64,000 nucleotides of DNA from Vesta saturnalis (GCA_036346205.1 JARFJB010001273.1:646501-710500), one strand, 5' to 3'. Shown: positions 34,438 to 49,319, counted from the first letter of the stretch. Program-made: numbers and translations. Notes: a model not told the origin generated them from the sequence alone.

Positions 34438-36722
34438 ATGGATGAAACAATGTTAAATGACGTATTAGTTCGTTTGTGTGTAGACGCTAATACTCGCAAA
34501 ATGACGGTGAACAATAACGAACAGTTCAGTGTTGTAGTGCAGTATAAGCTCTTAAGAGATGGTTCAATGGATGAAAAATGTGATAATTGGGTAAAAGACT
34601 TTTCATACGCGACTAATACAAACTGGATAACATCAAGCAGGTTTCCGAATGCAACTCGGTATGAATTTAGAAAGTTATATGTCGGCCAACACTCTTCTTT
34701 GAATAAAGTGGTTGTACGAAAACAAGAGTCTTGCAAAATTAGAGAAAAAAATTGTAAAGCACAAATAGACATTAAGTTTAAAAAAATTAATAGAAATACA
34801 ATAAAAAATGATGTATTATTGAAAAATGGAATTAATGTAGTGATTCAAATAAAATTTGATCATTCGCATAGAATAAATGTAGCCTTTGGATATTTACGTA
34901 TAAGACAGTACAAGATGTATTTCACTCTTACTTTGCTTCCGGAATGACTCCGTCAGCTGCTCGTTTTTGCCATGAAATGAAAGTAATTGAGTATGAAGAC
35001 ACACAAGAAGTACCTAATAATGTTAGTACAGCACACCTTCTAGCTAATTCTCGAGAAAACCCCACTGAGCGACAAATAAAGTATTTGTATGATAAATGGC
35101 GTTTAAGTCAATACGGAAGTCGAGAAGAAAAAAGCATGGTTGAGATTCTCATGAAAATGCAGGCCGATTTGGAAAAATCCGGAGGTAAATTAGTTATTAA
35201 GAAAATCCTTTTGTTTCAGCGGTCGTAACTCCAATAATGCGACGTATATTTCTTCAAAGTCATTGCAATGAAATGGTTTTCGTTGAGTCGAGCGAATCCT
35301 GTGATCAAACAAACCAGGAGCCATACCTGTCGCGTGTGTTCTTCATACAGCTCAAACTGAAGCGAATTATACGTTAGCTTTTATGGCTGCTACAGAAGCC
35401 ATAGAGGTAGAAAATAAAAAGTTCCGTCCAAACGTGTTTATGACCGATGACCGTGCATCCGAGCGCAATGCTATATCAGCCGTATTTCCCAACTCCGTGC
35501 TACTCTTGTGTACATTCCATCTTTGTCAAGCCTTATGGAGATGGCTCTGGCAAATCGACCATAACGTGAAAAAGGAGGACAGGAGACCAGTAATGGAAAT
35601 GTTTAGGAATATTCTTTATGCTGCAACAATAGAAGATGCAGAAGAACATTATAATGTCTTGAAATGTAGTAATACTGTCCAAAAAAATAAAGTGTTATCT
35701 AAGCATCTGGAAAATTTATGGGACCGTCAAAAAGAATGGTGTATTTCGTTTAGAAATAATATAATTATAAGAGGTAATAACACCGATAACTACACTGAAG
35801 CGTCCATTAGGATTTTTAAAGATATAGCTTTGCAACGATGCAAAGTTTTCAACTCTTGTGCACTGGTTGATTTCATTGTTAATGTCTTCGAGAACTATTA
35901 TAAGCGAAAATTGTTGGAATTTGCAAATTCAAGAAGATCTAAGCCCCAAATCGATTATGAGAACTTAAGTTTAAGAGCAACAGAAGTGAGCATTATTTAT
36001 CAAACGGAAAATAAAATTTTTCACGTTGCGTCTGAAAAAGATTCGAATTTATTTTATACAGTCAATGCTGAAATTGCTTTTTGTGATTGTCCAGCTGGCG
36101 CAGACGGCAAATTCTGCAAACACCTATGCGCAATAGAACAAAAATATAACATTCTATTTCAAACATCCCCAGTTCTAAGCATTCATGACAGAATTGAATT
36201 AGATAAATTAGCTGTTGGACATTCCGCACCCGAAGAATTTTATGAAAATATGGATTTGGACGTACTACAAAGCTCAATTCAGGATAGCGCTCGTGCTACG
36301 GAAGGCACATCTGCCGAAATGCAGCGAGCAACTGTGGTAAATTTACAAGTAGATACCGAGGAAAGTGAGAGACAATTTAAAAAAGAAACTGCACGAACGC
36401 GTTCAGAAATTGATCGCATAATAAGTACACTCGAAGAAAATCAAAGCCCAGAAGCAACTTTATCCGTTATCAAATTTAATACTCTGCTGAAACAACTCCA
36501 AACACCTTCTCAAATTATGAACTTTTTAGGAGCGAGTATGTGGAAGAAAATCCAAAAAAATTAAAGTCCAGCCAACATCAATTTTTACGTCGTAAAAATA
36601 GGGGACTGCCTAAATCTGGAAGAATTCAATCTGGTAGGCCTTCTAATATGGAAAAGCTAAAACGGAAGCACAGCCTTGGCAATAACATTTCACTTAATCT
36701 TCCAAATGCAAAATTGCATTAA
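34438..36722 (+). pseudogene. Mutator-like transposase with SWIM zinc finger
   Basis: Would be about 760 residues. The N-terminal part (34438-34910) holds a Cys/His segment (ESCKIREKNCKAQI, later DHSHRI) like a FLYWCH/WRKY-type DNA-binding finger. A frame change near 34910 leads to GMTPSAARFCHEMK and LLANSRENPTERQIKYLYDK. After another near 35195 comes VVTPIMRRIFLQSHCNEMVF, then VESSESCD, where the first catalytic Asp (usually VDSSxSxD) appears as Glu. From 35383 a 393-codon open frame reads FMTDDRASERNAISAVFPNS, then LLLCTFHLCQALWRWLW (MULE domain). Further on is CDCPAGADGKFCKHLCAIEQ, a SWIM finger (CxC...CxH). A last frame change near 36545 gives a GRPSNMEKLKRKHSLGNN...NAKLH tail. Four frameshifts make it inactive. 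Confidence 0.9.
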
Positions 36723-36840
36723 ATTAAAATATTCTGTATTTTTTCCTGTTTAATAAATAGTGTTATTATTATAATTTTAGTACATATGTACGACTTTTAC
36801 TTTAAAATACTTTATCTTTATCAGTAATGAGCAACATAAA

Positions 36841-37392
36841 GGGTGTTCCTTAATGACATGTCAACATTTAAAGGGATGGTTCTTAGACCCATTTCAAAAA
36901 ACTTCATATGAACGTATGTCGTAAACGTTCTAACTTTTGAGATACAGGGTGGTAAAGTTTTCAAAAAAATATATAAGTATTTTTTTGTAATAACTATGAC
37001 ACTATTGTAGATATCTTTGTGAAATTTGGTATACGTCTTCCGTGCGGGATGCGGATTGAATATTTTTTAAGAAAAAAATGGTACGCGAATGACTTCTCTT
37101 AAAATAAACAATTTTTGGAGCATTTTTTTCTGAGCATTTTTTTTTCTAAGCAAATTTAATCTTTTGATTTTTTTCGTCCGACGCATAGTTTTTAGTTAAA
37201 AAAATTTGAAAATCCTTTTTCTTCAGGGTCAAGTCGTTAAAAGTCTGATGCGATGCCTGTTGTGTAGAAAGATTTTACCACTCTGTATCTCAAAAGTTAG
37301 AACGTTTGCGACATACGTTCATATAAAGTGTTTTTTTTAAATGGGTCCTTAATATTATCCTTAAATATTAACATATCATTACGAAACACCCT
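36841..37392. mobile_element. MITE with about 125-bp terminal inverted repeats
   Basis: The left end GGGTGTTCCTTAATGACATG and right end (reverse complement) GGGTGTTTCGTAATGATATG begin inverted repeats of about 120-128 bp. These include GAACGTATGTCG(T/C)AAACG and TAACTTTTGAGATACAG. The inner 300 bp is AT-rich and non-coding. Flanking bases are TA-rich (ATAAA and TATAT), so a TA target is possible. It sits inside the MULE after the transposase and is younger than it. Confidence 0.8.
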
Positions 37393-37816
37393 ATATATTA
37401 GTATATTAGATTGTTAGATATTTATATTCGGATTTTTCGATGAGTGCAGTAACGTCATTTTCTATTAGGTGTTTCTATTTTATGTATCGTCTTAAACAGA
37501 GCTAAACAATTTATCGAATAAAGTTAGGTCGTAGTAGTTTACTGTTTTAACTTGTGCCTATAATATGTATGCTATATTAATACCAAATTAATGAAATTCG
37601 TTATTTATAATATGAAATACGAGAACGTCATTGCACTCATCGAAAAATTCGACTAAGGCGTAAAGGCAAACCCCTGTACAGAGCGTAACAGCATTTGCGT
37701 GCTCAGTATTACACTGGGATTTGTCCAACGCGACGCAAACATAGTCATAAACAAAGCCCCTAGTGATACAGAGCATCTTGTAGGCCACTGAACTGTACAG
37801 GGGTTTGCGTTTACGC

Positions 37817-37825
37817 GACCGGGAA
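37817..37825. repeat. Candidate target-site duplication, right of Mutator-like element
   Basis: GACCGGGAA, matching 33951-33960 with one base fewer. Confidence 0.6.
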
Positions 37826-38166
37826 AGTATTAGTATGGAAGGTATTATGTAGAGAAAGTCGAAAGTTGGGAAAATCCCTATCCGGGATTGTCGAGTGGTC
37901 TGGAAAGTCACAGATTCACTGTGAAGACTTCCACAGTCATTAGTTTCTATAGTTCTTACATTTTAGGCTGTTTTTTGTTTTAAATTGTATTTATTGTTGT
38001 TTCATAGCAAAATAAATAAAAAATGTTATATTAGGTAAGTATTTTTAACAGACAATAAACCCAAATTGCTGCCTGTGAAAGGCAGTAATTTAATTTTTTT
38101 TTATTTTGTGTCACGTTTGGCAACACTGCATAGTCTCTCTTTCTCTATCTTCTTTCGTTTCTCTCT

Positions 38167-38427
38167 TTACTGTACTTGTTTATCAGCTTTACCTACAACC
38201 ATCATCCTTGTAGTTCTCTGATCCAATAAAATTCTCATTTCTTCGCGGGGCACCTTACGAGATTTACAATAGGTATAACTGGCACACGAACATTTAGATA
38301 AATCACATTTACATGTTGCAATATCAGACAATGTGACTTTTGCTTCATTTCTAAAGGCCTTAATTTTATTTAGACATGACTCATTATTTTGTCTGCCTTT
38401 AATGGTTTCGTAAGTTTCATAAACTTT
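38167..38427 (-). pseudogene. Cysteine-rich exon of the uncharacterised multicopy family
   Basis: No ATG, so it escapes simple ORF lists, but the minus strand is open for about 84 codons. It reads YETYETIKGRQNNESCLNKI, then DIATCKCDLSKCSCASYTYC, KSRKVPREEMRILLDQRTTR and MMVVGKADKQV. The coding stretch ends at CAAGTACA followed by GTAAAG, a plausible splice donor. CKC...C.C followed by VPxxExxFLxDQRTTRxM is, from memory, the N-terminal hallmark of the same uncharacterised family whose later part lies at 32480-33275. If so, the MULE lies in an intron or between broken halves. The Cys pattern suggests metal binding, which I infer only from spacing. Confidence 0.6.
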
Positions 38428-38429
38428 TC

Positions 38430-39653
38430 ATGGTAAGACTGCATCATTTGTATCTCAAGAAACTACGGTAATAGAGGCTCTCTGTCATACTTGTTTCAAT
38501 TTAACTGTTACTTCCTGTCACATTTCGGTAAAGGTTGGTTCCCTTTTATTTGTTTTTTATTAAACCTAGTAAAAGCGTAAAATCTCATTACCTGTTCGTA
38601 CGTAGGCAAAACAAATTCATTCAATTCAGCTGGCGTCTCAAAAACAGGACAGGTTTACAGCACAATGAGTTATTACACCTTCTGCTGACATTATGGCAGT
38701 TGAAAATCTGCAAAAGGGAGTTACACAAAATATATTCTTTGGACGATAGGACGATTTTAGTTACTTACCGGGTTTGTTGCGAGATCAGAAGGTTGTTTTT
38801 ACTGGTGACTAGGATACACAAGTCGGGTAAGTAATTCACTTACCGTGCATGTAGCACGGTAAGTAAAAATCTATATATTTCACAATAGGAACAAAAAATT
38901 TGGACATTTCTATTTAAAACGCCACTTTTGACATTTCGTGTATTTAGTAGAAATTAAATATTTTCAATTGTAGTAAATTTAATACAATCGTGCAAAAAAC
39001 AGCATAAGCACCGGTCTCCGGCCGTCGACCAGTAAACCTCCCTTACTGTTCTTGATACTCAATATACTATTTATTGTATTTTTACCTCAGTGAAAACGAT
39101 ACCACTGGAAAACTATTTATTTTTTATTATAAACACACGTAATCGATCAACACATTCTGGCCTGATTGTAAGGTAACTACAGACTGCGGTTGTTCCATAA
39201 CATATACTTGAAAATCATACACGTTACTAGATTAGCGACGTTGCCAAGCTTTTTAAAGTCTAATATGAACTACTGAAAAGTAGGCTAAAATTTAAAATAT
39301 TTGATAAGTGCAAGATCTTTGGGGAGACATACGATATAAGAATAAATTGATAAATCGGTGATATAAACAATGTGTCACATCAATACTAAAAATGTGCTGT
39401 ATTGGATTCGAAAAATAGGATTACAAGGAATATAAGTAGTCATTTCCAAAATTCAATTTTACGGACCTTTTTTGCCAAGAAGGAGTCATTCGGAAATTTC
39501 ACGTTTTGTTTTTTAGCTTAATTTTAGATTATTTGGCGTTTCAAATACTCTGCTAAACAATTGTACTTATTAATATCTGCCTTCCTTAGTTTTTAGATAC
39601 GCCTTTGTCATGGAATATCGTGACCACGCACGCACTTCGATAGTTATGAAGAT
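38430..39653. other. No recognised gene; one perfect small hairpin
   Basis: ACTTACCGTGCATGTAGCACGGTAAGT-type dyad at 38838-38864 has 11-bp arms around CATGT. Nothing else noted. Confidence 0.5.
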
Positions 39654-40395
39654 ACAACGTGATCAATCTCAAGTGTACTGTAGTGGTATGACAAAAATCC
39701 CTAGTTGTTAATATTGTTGTGTTTTGCAGTTGGCTGCTTTGGATTTTTAGTGTGGTTTTAGTCGTTTTAGTTTATGTCAGTTTATGTCATATTATACCTT
39801 CGTTTTTCACTTTTGTATTTTCTTGAGTTATTTACAAACTGTCTATATCAAGACAAATTATATACCGTAAAACGAGGTTACTTTGCTCTATTTTTTAATA
39901 GGGCTTTCAAAATACTTGTGAAAATCGGTTCCACGTTTTAAGAAAATATTTTTATCAAGTGAATGTACAGTATATGATCTAAAGTGTAATGTCTAAGCTG
40001 TATTTAGACAAAATGCCGCACAATTTTTTTTTTAATGAGTCATTTTGGAGCAAAGTTTCCTCATAGGGGGAGGATACTTTGCTCCACCAGAAAAATTATT
40101 AGATTGTTAGCTTTCAGTAACATATTGGGGCAAAGTTAGGCTATATTAAGTTTAAAGTGACACCAGAGAAATGTTAGTTCAAACTAAAAATATGTGTTGA
40201 GAAGTAAAAAAGTGCATTATTACAAAGGTAACAGTTAAATAAGACAAAACGTAAATAAATAAACTAATATAAGTGGAATATATCAACTCAATGGGTTTAA
40301 ACTCTTACAAATCAAATTCAAACTATCAATAGAAAGCATAACTACCTTCACCAAATTTTATCGAGCTCTGGAACAGAAAAATATCCCCTTTTGGT

Positions 40396-41600
40396 TACTT
40401 TTTTTGATGAGGGATCATTTTTAGGAGTTCGTCAATATTTACTGGGTAAATGCTGCATTTTCTAAAGCCCGATATTAAATTCGCAGCAGCATTTGGTTCT
40501 AAGGCAGTCATGAGTTTTTTCAAAAGCAGTGGAAAATGTTGTTTTTGAAGCACGGTACTTTTGGAACCTTACGATGTTTCCTTCCACTCAGATAATATTT
40601 TGCGCCATGCTAGTTTCATTGGATGGAAGAAAGCCACATCTAGAGGCTGTGTGAGGTGAGTGCTATTAGGTGGTAAGCACACAAATGAAACATTATTAGC
40701 TTTACACAGATTTAACACATGGACTGATATGTGTGATGATAAGTTGTCGCAGATTAAAACCTTTTTTCCTTGTAGCTTTCTGAACTTCGGCAGCATTTGG
40801 GTTTCGAACCACTCTGTAAAGCTGCAAGCATCAAACCAACCACTACTAGTATTGGTATATCGGGCTCCTTTGGGGCCATTTTCTGTCCATGTGCTCCACA
40901 TTCAAGAAGATCGATAGACCACGAAGGGTGGCAAGACCTCTCCAGCAGCGCTGCCAGCAAACATGAGTGAAATGCTACTTTTCGAAGAATTTCGAACCTT
41001 TTCTGGATATTTGCACCTGCGCTTAGTTATCACTTTTTTCTCACCGATAACCCTTATCGGTGAGATTAGACTCGTCGCAATTCCAAATGTTCTCTGGCGG
41101 CACATCTTTTACAACTTCGCTCAAATTGGAAATATATTCTGTAACGTTGTAACATTAATTCCAGCTCTACTACGCTTTATGTTGCTAGCAAATCGTACGG
41201 TGAGTTCTTGGCGACGTTTCAAGAAACCCAACACCCATTCGTGGCCGGGAACATTGTTTTTAAATTGCAACACATTTCTACCGATTCGCGTTAGGTAAGA
41301 TTTAACAATCATTCTCAAGTCCACAGAGTCTAGTGGGAATCCAAATTCGCTGAAGCCTAATATACAGTTTACAAATGCAGCTTCTTCTTCTTCAGAAAAT
41401 ACTGAAGGCCGACCAGGCCTAATCTTCCGATTACCTTTTAATTTATTTATGATTGTTCTACGGGGAATTTTAAACTCCTGTTCGGCTTTCCTTTGAGACA
41501 TCCGTCCACTTCGGACTGCTGCTAAGCAGAGTTGTAGGGTCTCCTGCGAATAATTTTGATAGCTTCGGGAGCCAGATTTCCTCTTGTATGTTCTAGGCAT
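40396..41600 (-). pseudogene. pogo/Tigger-like DDE_1 transposase with few frameshifts
   Basis: Starts MPRTYKRKSGSRSYQNYSQE. A psq-type helix-turn-helix follows (RKAEQEFKIPRRTIINKLKG), then a CENP-B-like second DNA-binding domain (SEEEEAAFVNCILGFSEFGF to VLGFLKRRQELTVRFA). The frame changes near 41130, giving DVPPENIWNCDESNLTD with the first catalytic Asp. A change near 41070 gives KKVITKRRCKYPEKVRNSSK and SLMFAGSAAGEVLPPFVVY. Another near 40900 gives ENGPKGARYTNTSSGWFDAC, GKKVLICDNLSSHIS (second Asp) and NSTHLTQPLDVAFF (third Asp). The tail KCSIYPVNIDELLKMIPHQKK ends at about 40396. All three Asp codons are visible, so only small indels separate this copy from an open frame. Consensus errors in a long-read assembly could also explain them. 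Confidence 0.9.
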
Positions 41601-41769
41601 GGCTGTAAGAAAGTTTTAGACGATTATTATCATTTTTTTTTCTATCTTTAAAAATCTTTAAAAAGACATCACCCAGGCCCATTTTGGGGATGTGTATGGA
41701 TCAAATAACAAACTCCAAAATGTTCAGCAATCCACGTCCACCTTCAGGACGTTTTAAATAAAGTCTCTC

Positions 41770-41828
41770 TATTATTATTATTATTATTATATTACTATTA
41801 TTTATTATTATTACTTATTATTATTACT
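41770..41828. repeat. (ATT)n microsatellite inside the pogo element
   Basis: Imperfect run of ATT units upstream of the transposase start. Confidence 0.85.
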
Positions 41829-42398
41829 ATTGCAGTTAATGTTAATTAGTTTAATTATTCCTTGAATTTAATAACACGTAATATACAACTAGATGTCTAT
41901 GTGCTACTAAATAAGTAGATAAAATCAGAGGTAGAAATTGTACCTGGGGATACTTTGCTCCAAAACAATGCCGGTGCAAAGTATCCCCATAATCGGTGCT
42001 ATTTAACCTCAAACCAGAAATTAGTAAAAGAAAAATATGTATGAATTTATTTTTATCATGATTGGTACATTGTTCTAAAGGTAATAAAGTACTACTTTGA
42101 ATATAAACACAACTTACCTTATTCATCAACAGGTTTGCTTTCCAATACCTAATTTTACAGCTGTGATTTTAGCATAGCATGCCATGCATTTCGATGACGT
42201 TCTGAAAATACCTATAAACTGGCGGGAACACCGTGTGCTTCATTGCAGAGATCGACTAGAGTGTAGTCCACAGGAAACTGCTTCATACAGTTTCTTGCAA
42301 GTAAACTATTTCACAATAGATGGCGATAGTAATTAGAGCAAAGTAACCTCGTTTTACGGTATTCTGAATTTCAAATTGTGGTATCGAATTTAACCGTC

Positions 42399-43448
42399 AT
42401 GCCGTTTTCAATCGAACACGACACATTCATTGTTGTGGATCATTTTCGTAGCGGCTTCCAAGATGGTAATGGGCAATGGCATTATTCATTGCAATCATGC
42501 ATCAATCAATTTACTGTTGAGTACCCAAATGAAAATATTAGTTACGAAATATTTAGTCAACATCGTAATCGATTGATAGCTCGATTCATGGAAACTGGTA
42601 GTGTTTTAAAACGCAAACGGGAAGCTTTGGCTACTGTCTTAACAGAGGACACCTTAGCATATATCCAAGCAAGGATGAATGCAAGTCCCAATAAATCTTT
42701 GCGAAAACTATCTGCACAAACACGTATGAAAAATTTTACCATACAAACATAATTGTACATAAATAATTTTTAGATGTATCCTATGGAAGTGTCCACACTG
42801 CAGTAAAGAAGAATTTACATTTGTACACGTACAAGGTGTCGGTATTACAACAGTTGCGAGATTTTCAGCTTAGAGTAAACTACTGTCAATGGTTCAACAA
42901 TACGACGAACAATGATTTACTGCATGTATCTTTTTTTTCTGATGAAGCTTGGTTTCATCTGTCCGGTTACATAAATAGCCAAAATTATCGTACGTGGTCA
43001 GCAGAAAATCCACATGTATTTCGAGGTCGGTCTCTGGATAGCAATGTCGCGACAACGATTATTTGGACCAGTATTTTTCGATGGCACAATTACTGCGGCA
43101 AGATACAGCGAAATACTTTTAGAACCATTTATTAATAATTTGGTCGTGAATCGTGAATTACGAAACGGGTATTTCCAGCATGACTCCGCTACCCCACATA
43201 CTGCACAGGCTACAATTAATTATTTACGAGACTTCTTTGAGGATAGAATCATTAGTGTAAATCGTTGGCCACCGAATTCACCAGACTTGACACCGTTAGA
43301 CTTTTTTCTTTTTGGTTATTTAAAAAACAAAGTGTTCAGCAGAAGATTGCATACTCTTCAAGAATTGCGAGATGCTATAACTCATGAATTCATAATATTG
43401 GTGCCGAAATGTTACAAAATGTATTTGCGAATATGCAACGTAGGGTGA
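42399..43448 (+). pseudogene. Mariner-superfamily transposase (DDE_3 type), one frameshift
   Basis: Starts MPFSIEHDTFIVVDHFRSGF. A helix-turn-helix region follows (NRLIARFMETGSVLKRKREA). After LSAQT, a 50-bp stretch (42724-42773) begins GTATGA and ends TTTTTAG. Removing it restores the frame into HVSYGSVHTAVKKN, so it looks like a short intron. FFSDEAWFHLSGYINSQNYR contains the first catalytic Asp. One frameshift occurs near 43015. Then GPVFFDGTITAARYSEILLE, YFQHDSATPHTA (second Asp) and WPPNSPDLTPLDFFLFGYLK (third Asp) follow. About 38 residues separate the second and third Asp, longer than the 34 of classical mariners. The protein type is common in insect genomes. Confidence 0.9.
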
Positions 43449-43914
43449 ACTTATGTTTACAGTTTAATAGCGGTCATTTTGAACATATGCTGTAAAGCAG
43501 TGTGATAACTAATGTGTACCTAAGGAGTTAAAAAAAATTTGTAAAAGACATTGTCAGTCCATGAACATGTACTGTAAATTTTATTTAATAATAATGAAAT
43601 TATAACATTTAAATACTTAAGATTCATTATTTTTCAATGATTTAATCCAGTCATTAAATAATATTTTATTTCTTTTGTTGTATTTTATAGGGATGCAGTC
43701 TAATCAAATACAAAATAGTCATTATTTAAATTAAGATAATATTTTATAATATGTATAAGTTAATGACCTTTATACAGATTTGAAACTGATCGTAGTTTTT
43801 ACTCGAACCATGCTCTAGAGTAGCTAGAGCAATACAGCTTCATACCAACCTATCAGTGGTACCAACTTAAATATTTTGATCACATGGTATACACTTGAGA
43901 TTGATCACTCTGTA

Positions 43915-45640
<1,726 letters not shown>

Positions 45641-45644
45641 ATAT

Positions 45645-45824
45645 ACTGTCCTCACGGTAGATTGATGTCTTCGGATACTCCAACTGGATGTAGGCAATGT
45701 CCACTCGATTACAGTTGTTACCATCACCCAATACTGCTAAATCGATTCTCGGTTGTCGAAGACACCAACTTCCAAACTTAAAGATGTTTTCTCCAAAATC
45801 GGCAAACTCCAACCACTTATTTTA
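45645..45824 (-). CDS. Candidate internal exon of an unidentified host gene
   Basis: The minus strand is open for about 60 codons: WLEFADFGENIFKFGSWCLR, then QPRIDLAVLGDGNNCNRVDI, then AYIQLEYPKTSIYREDSIC. Codons ending in C or G are frequent (GAC ATT GCC TAC ATC CAG), unlike the AT-rich flanks. The stretch is bounded by AAATAAAATAAG (a weak AG acceptor, with an in-frame stop 9 bases upstream) and by TATAT followed by GTGAGT, a good donor. I do not recognise the protein and no neighbouring exon is evident. It could be a host exon or a chance frame. Confidence 0.35.
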
Positions 45825-45829
45825 TTTCG

Positions 45830-48033
<2,204 letters not shown>

Positions 48034-48035
48034 TA

Positions 48036-49237
48036 CGAGGGATGTACAGTGTTTGTTGTCCCTAGCATAGATGGCTTTGAAATGTGTCCCTAGCAACCGC
48101 ACTTGTTTTGTTATTTTATTGACAAACTGTCAAATTTGGTGAGTCGAGCTTTAACAACGTCAAAGTTGTGGAAGTAGAAAATAGTGGTTGCACGAGGATT
48201 TTGGGAAATGGAAAAAAGTGAGCTTCATGCTACCATCAAGCACCTACAAAAGAAAAGTTTAACACCTGAAGAAATTCATACAGATATGGGTGGCGTGCTT
48301 GGAGAATCTGCTGCTTGCTATCAAGCAGTCTCGAGCGTTAAAATGTAGCAGAACAACCTGCGAATATGCAAAAGGTGCTGGTGGGCCGCATTCTACGTGT
48401 ACTCGAGAAGACATTGATCTAGTGAACGACATGATCAGAGAAGATCGTCGATTGACAACAAGATATGTAATGAAGATAACAGGTTTTTCAAATGGTACGA
48501 TTGGAACCATATTTGGGGCTTTATAACATGGTAGCAGGATGGGTACCCCGAATGTTGACGTCTGAACAAAAAAGTTTGAGAGTCACTTCTTCAATAACCA
48601 ATTTAGCCTTATTTAACCGTTATCCTAAATGTTTCTTCGATCGCTATGTTACGGTTGATGAAGCTTCGGTTCATCACTTCGATCCCGAGTGCAAACAACA
48701 AGGTATGGAGTGTCGTCATCTAGGATCTTTCCCTCCACGAAAATTTTGTGTACAGGCTTCAGCGGTCAAGATAATTTCTACAGTTTTTGGGATGCCAAAG
48801 GAATTTTCCTGGTAGATTTTTCGTAACGTGGCCACACAATCACAGGTTAAACAAAAAAAAAGAGGAAAACTGTCACGCGGAATTCTCTTTCATCAAGGCA
48901 ACGCCGCAGTTCATAAAAGACTTATTTCTATGAAAGCAATTTATGACGCTGGGTTTGAAGCTATGCAGTATCCACCCTACACCTCTAACTTAGCTCCCAA
49001 TGATTTTTATTTCTTTCCAAAGCTAAAAGAGCGTCTTCGGGGAACAAAACTTTAGAGCGACCATGCAATTGTGGCAGCAGTGCGGGACTTCTTCTGTGAA
49101 CAAGACTCCAAGTTTTTCAAGAAAGGTGTCGCTATGCTTGAACATAGATGGAATAAGCGTTTTCATTTTCGAGGGCATTATGTTGAATGTCAATGTTGTA
49201 TTCTATGCTAGGGACATTAAACACTGTACATCCCCCA
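48036..49237 (+). mobile_element. Mariner element (1.2 kb)
   Basis: The left end CGAGGGATGTACAGTGTTTG preceded by TA (48034-48035) pairs with the right end at 49203-49237. That end reads, in reverse complement, GGGGGATGTACAGTGTTTAA, then TGTCCCTAGCATAG. Inverted repeats run about 35 bp with a few changes. The right TA has decayed to TG. Confidence 0.85.
48208..49211 (+). pseudogene. Mariner transposase (DD34D), inactive
   Basis: Begins MEKSELHATIKHLQKKSLTP with an EEIHTDM helix. A frame change near 48290 leads to YAKGAGGPHSTCTREDIDLV and REDRRLTTRYVMKITGFSNG (second helix-turn-helix). Then come VAGWVPRMLTSEQK and RYVTVDEASVHHFDPECKQQ with the first catalytic Asp. A frame change near 48810 leads to GILFHQGNAAVHKRLI, where the second catalytic Asp is Gly, and NLAPNDFYFFPKLKERLRG with the third Asp. 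The second-to-third spacing is 34 residues, as in classical mariners. The C-terminus reads FFKKGVAMLEHRWNKRFHFR. Frameshifts, a stop at 49052 and the lost Asp make it dead. Confidence 0.9.
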
Positions 49238-49319
49238 TGTGATCGTCGAAACATGCAATGTCGAAAATCGCAAATATTAAAATTCAGAAACGTTAGATAA
49301 GAGGGTCATATAAAACCCA

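Larger units (their letters stand above)
33961..37816 (+). mobile_element. Mutator-like element (MULE)
   Basis: A 3.86-kb element. Left end: GCGAACCCCTGTACAGTTCA, then (about 33985-34035) sequence including TCTACAAGATCCTCTGTATC and GGGGCTTTGTTTATGA. The right end is its reverse complement with changes (37690-37816). Inverted-repeat length is about 110-130 bp. The right end also carries a second GCAAACCCCTGTACAG at 37670-37685, making it internally palindromic. The transposase pseudogene lies inside on the plus strand, and a MITE sits between it and the right end. Confidence 0.8.
39865..42359 (-). mobile_element. pogo/Tigger-like element, nearly intact
   Basis: Inverted repeats of at least 25 bp are identical at both ends: CCGTAAAACGAGGTTACTTT followed by GCTCTA at 39865-39890, and its complement at 42334-42359. 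A TA target duplication is present at 39863-39864 and 42360-42361. Length is 2495 bp. The GGATACTTTGCTCC word recurs internally (40073 and 41948), with a complement at 41970. One transposase gene lies on the minus strand. Perfect ends indicate a recent insertion. Confidence 0.9.
39656..43912 (+). mobile_element. Mariner-type element carrying a nested pogo element
   Basis: A TA dinucleotide and CAACGTGATCAATCTCAAGT start at 39654. The reverse complement at the right end starts TA, CAGAGTGATCAATCTCAAGT (43890-43914). The inverted repeats match for 19 consecutive bases. Subtracting the pogo insertion (39865-42359) leaves about 1.76 kb, normal for a mariner-superfamily element. Its transposase begins 37 bp after the pogo element ends, so pogo landed in the mariner 5' leader. 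Confidence 0.75.

Noticed and set aside
38838..38864. 11-bp-arm hairpin as a possible RNA gene or terminator
   Set aside because: Isolated, no flanking gene or conserved context. Short perfect dyads are expected by chance in 64 kb.
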